Below, in pieces: positions 5,174-5,206 of a stretch of 5,206 nucleotides of DNA. Source of the stretch: Candidatus Caccousia avistercoris (GTDB lineage Bacteria; Bacillota; Clostridia; Oscillospirales; Acutalibacteraceae); assembly GCA_018715025.1 (NCBI GenBank), contig DVMK01000265.1, forward strand, positions 1 through 5,206, written 5' to 3'. The notes below the pieces were generated by a model. It saw only the letters and a program-made list of their open reading frames with translations, was not told the origin of the DNA and made no database searches. The translations under genes and the position numbers were made by a program. The first letter of the stretch is position 1, and each line of letters begins with the position of its first letter.

Positions 5174-5206
5174 AAAAGCACTCCCTATGCGGAGTGCTTT
5201 TTCTTT
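5174..5206 (+). terminator. Intrinsic terminator of the tRNA unit
   Basis: GCACTCC (5178-5184) pairs with GGAGTGC (5191-5197) over a 6-base loop. Four A-T pairs extend the stem, and the tail is TTTTTCTTT to the window end. It closes a two-tRNA unit of about 240 bases. Confidence 0.93.

Overview
The window looks like chromosomal DNA from a Gram-positive, low-oxygen gut-type Clostridia (Bacillota; Lachnospiraceae or Oscillospiraceae-like). This is an inference from several signs. The coding DNA is fairly GC-rich while the promoters are very AT-rich. Ribosome sites are strong AAGGAGG/AGGAGG types, and the promoters are sigma-A-like with 16-17 base spacers. The binding lipoprotein has a long Ser/Gly/Glu/Ala linker after its lipobox, and the tRNA genes encode their own CCA ends.

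Layout. Four genes lie on the minus strand and are transcribed from right to left. They are a family 2 glycosyltransferase with a helical TPR-like tail (4787-3684), a LacI-family regulator (3588-2608), a sugar-type ABC transporter binding lipoprotein (2287-971) and the first membrane permease of that transporter (855-1, cut by the window edge). On the plus strand at the right end, a short transcription unit has a near-consensus promoter (4931-4958), tRNA-Gln(CUG), tRNA-Pro(CGG) and an intrinsic terminator.

How the parts work together. The regulator sits directly upstream of the transporter genes but is insulated from them by two consecutive terminators (2597-2546). The transporter therefore starts from its own promoter (2412-2384). 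The binding-protein and permease genes are separated by a stem-loop ending in U's (928-893). Such an element usually lets more binding protein than permease be made. A second permease would be expected beyond base 1. No ATPase gene is present, as is usual for carbohydrate (CUT1-type) systems in Firmicutes that share one ATPase. The substrate cannot be read from the sequence; an oligosaccharide is most likely.

The most interesting signal is regulatory. The promoters of lacI and of the binding protein carry nearly the same element, GTTAATTT(T)AAT, in the -35/-10 spacer just upstream of the -10 box. At lacI this element is one arm of a perfect 10-base inverted repeat that brackets the -35 box. 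The elements lack the central CG usual for LacI-family operators, and the regulator's hinge region also departs from the family pattern. Apart from this candidate regulon the window looks ordinary. I saw no convincing new system, mobile element, CRISPR array or phage gene.
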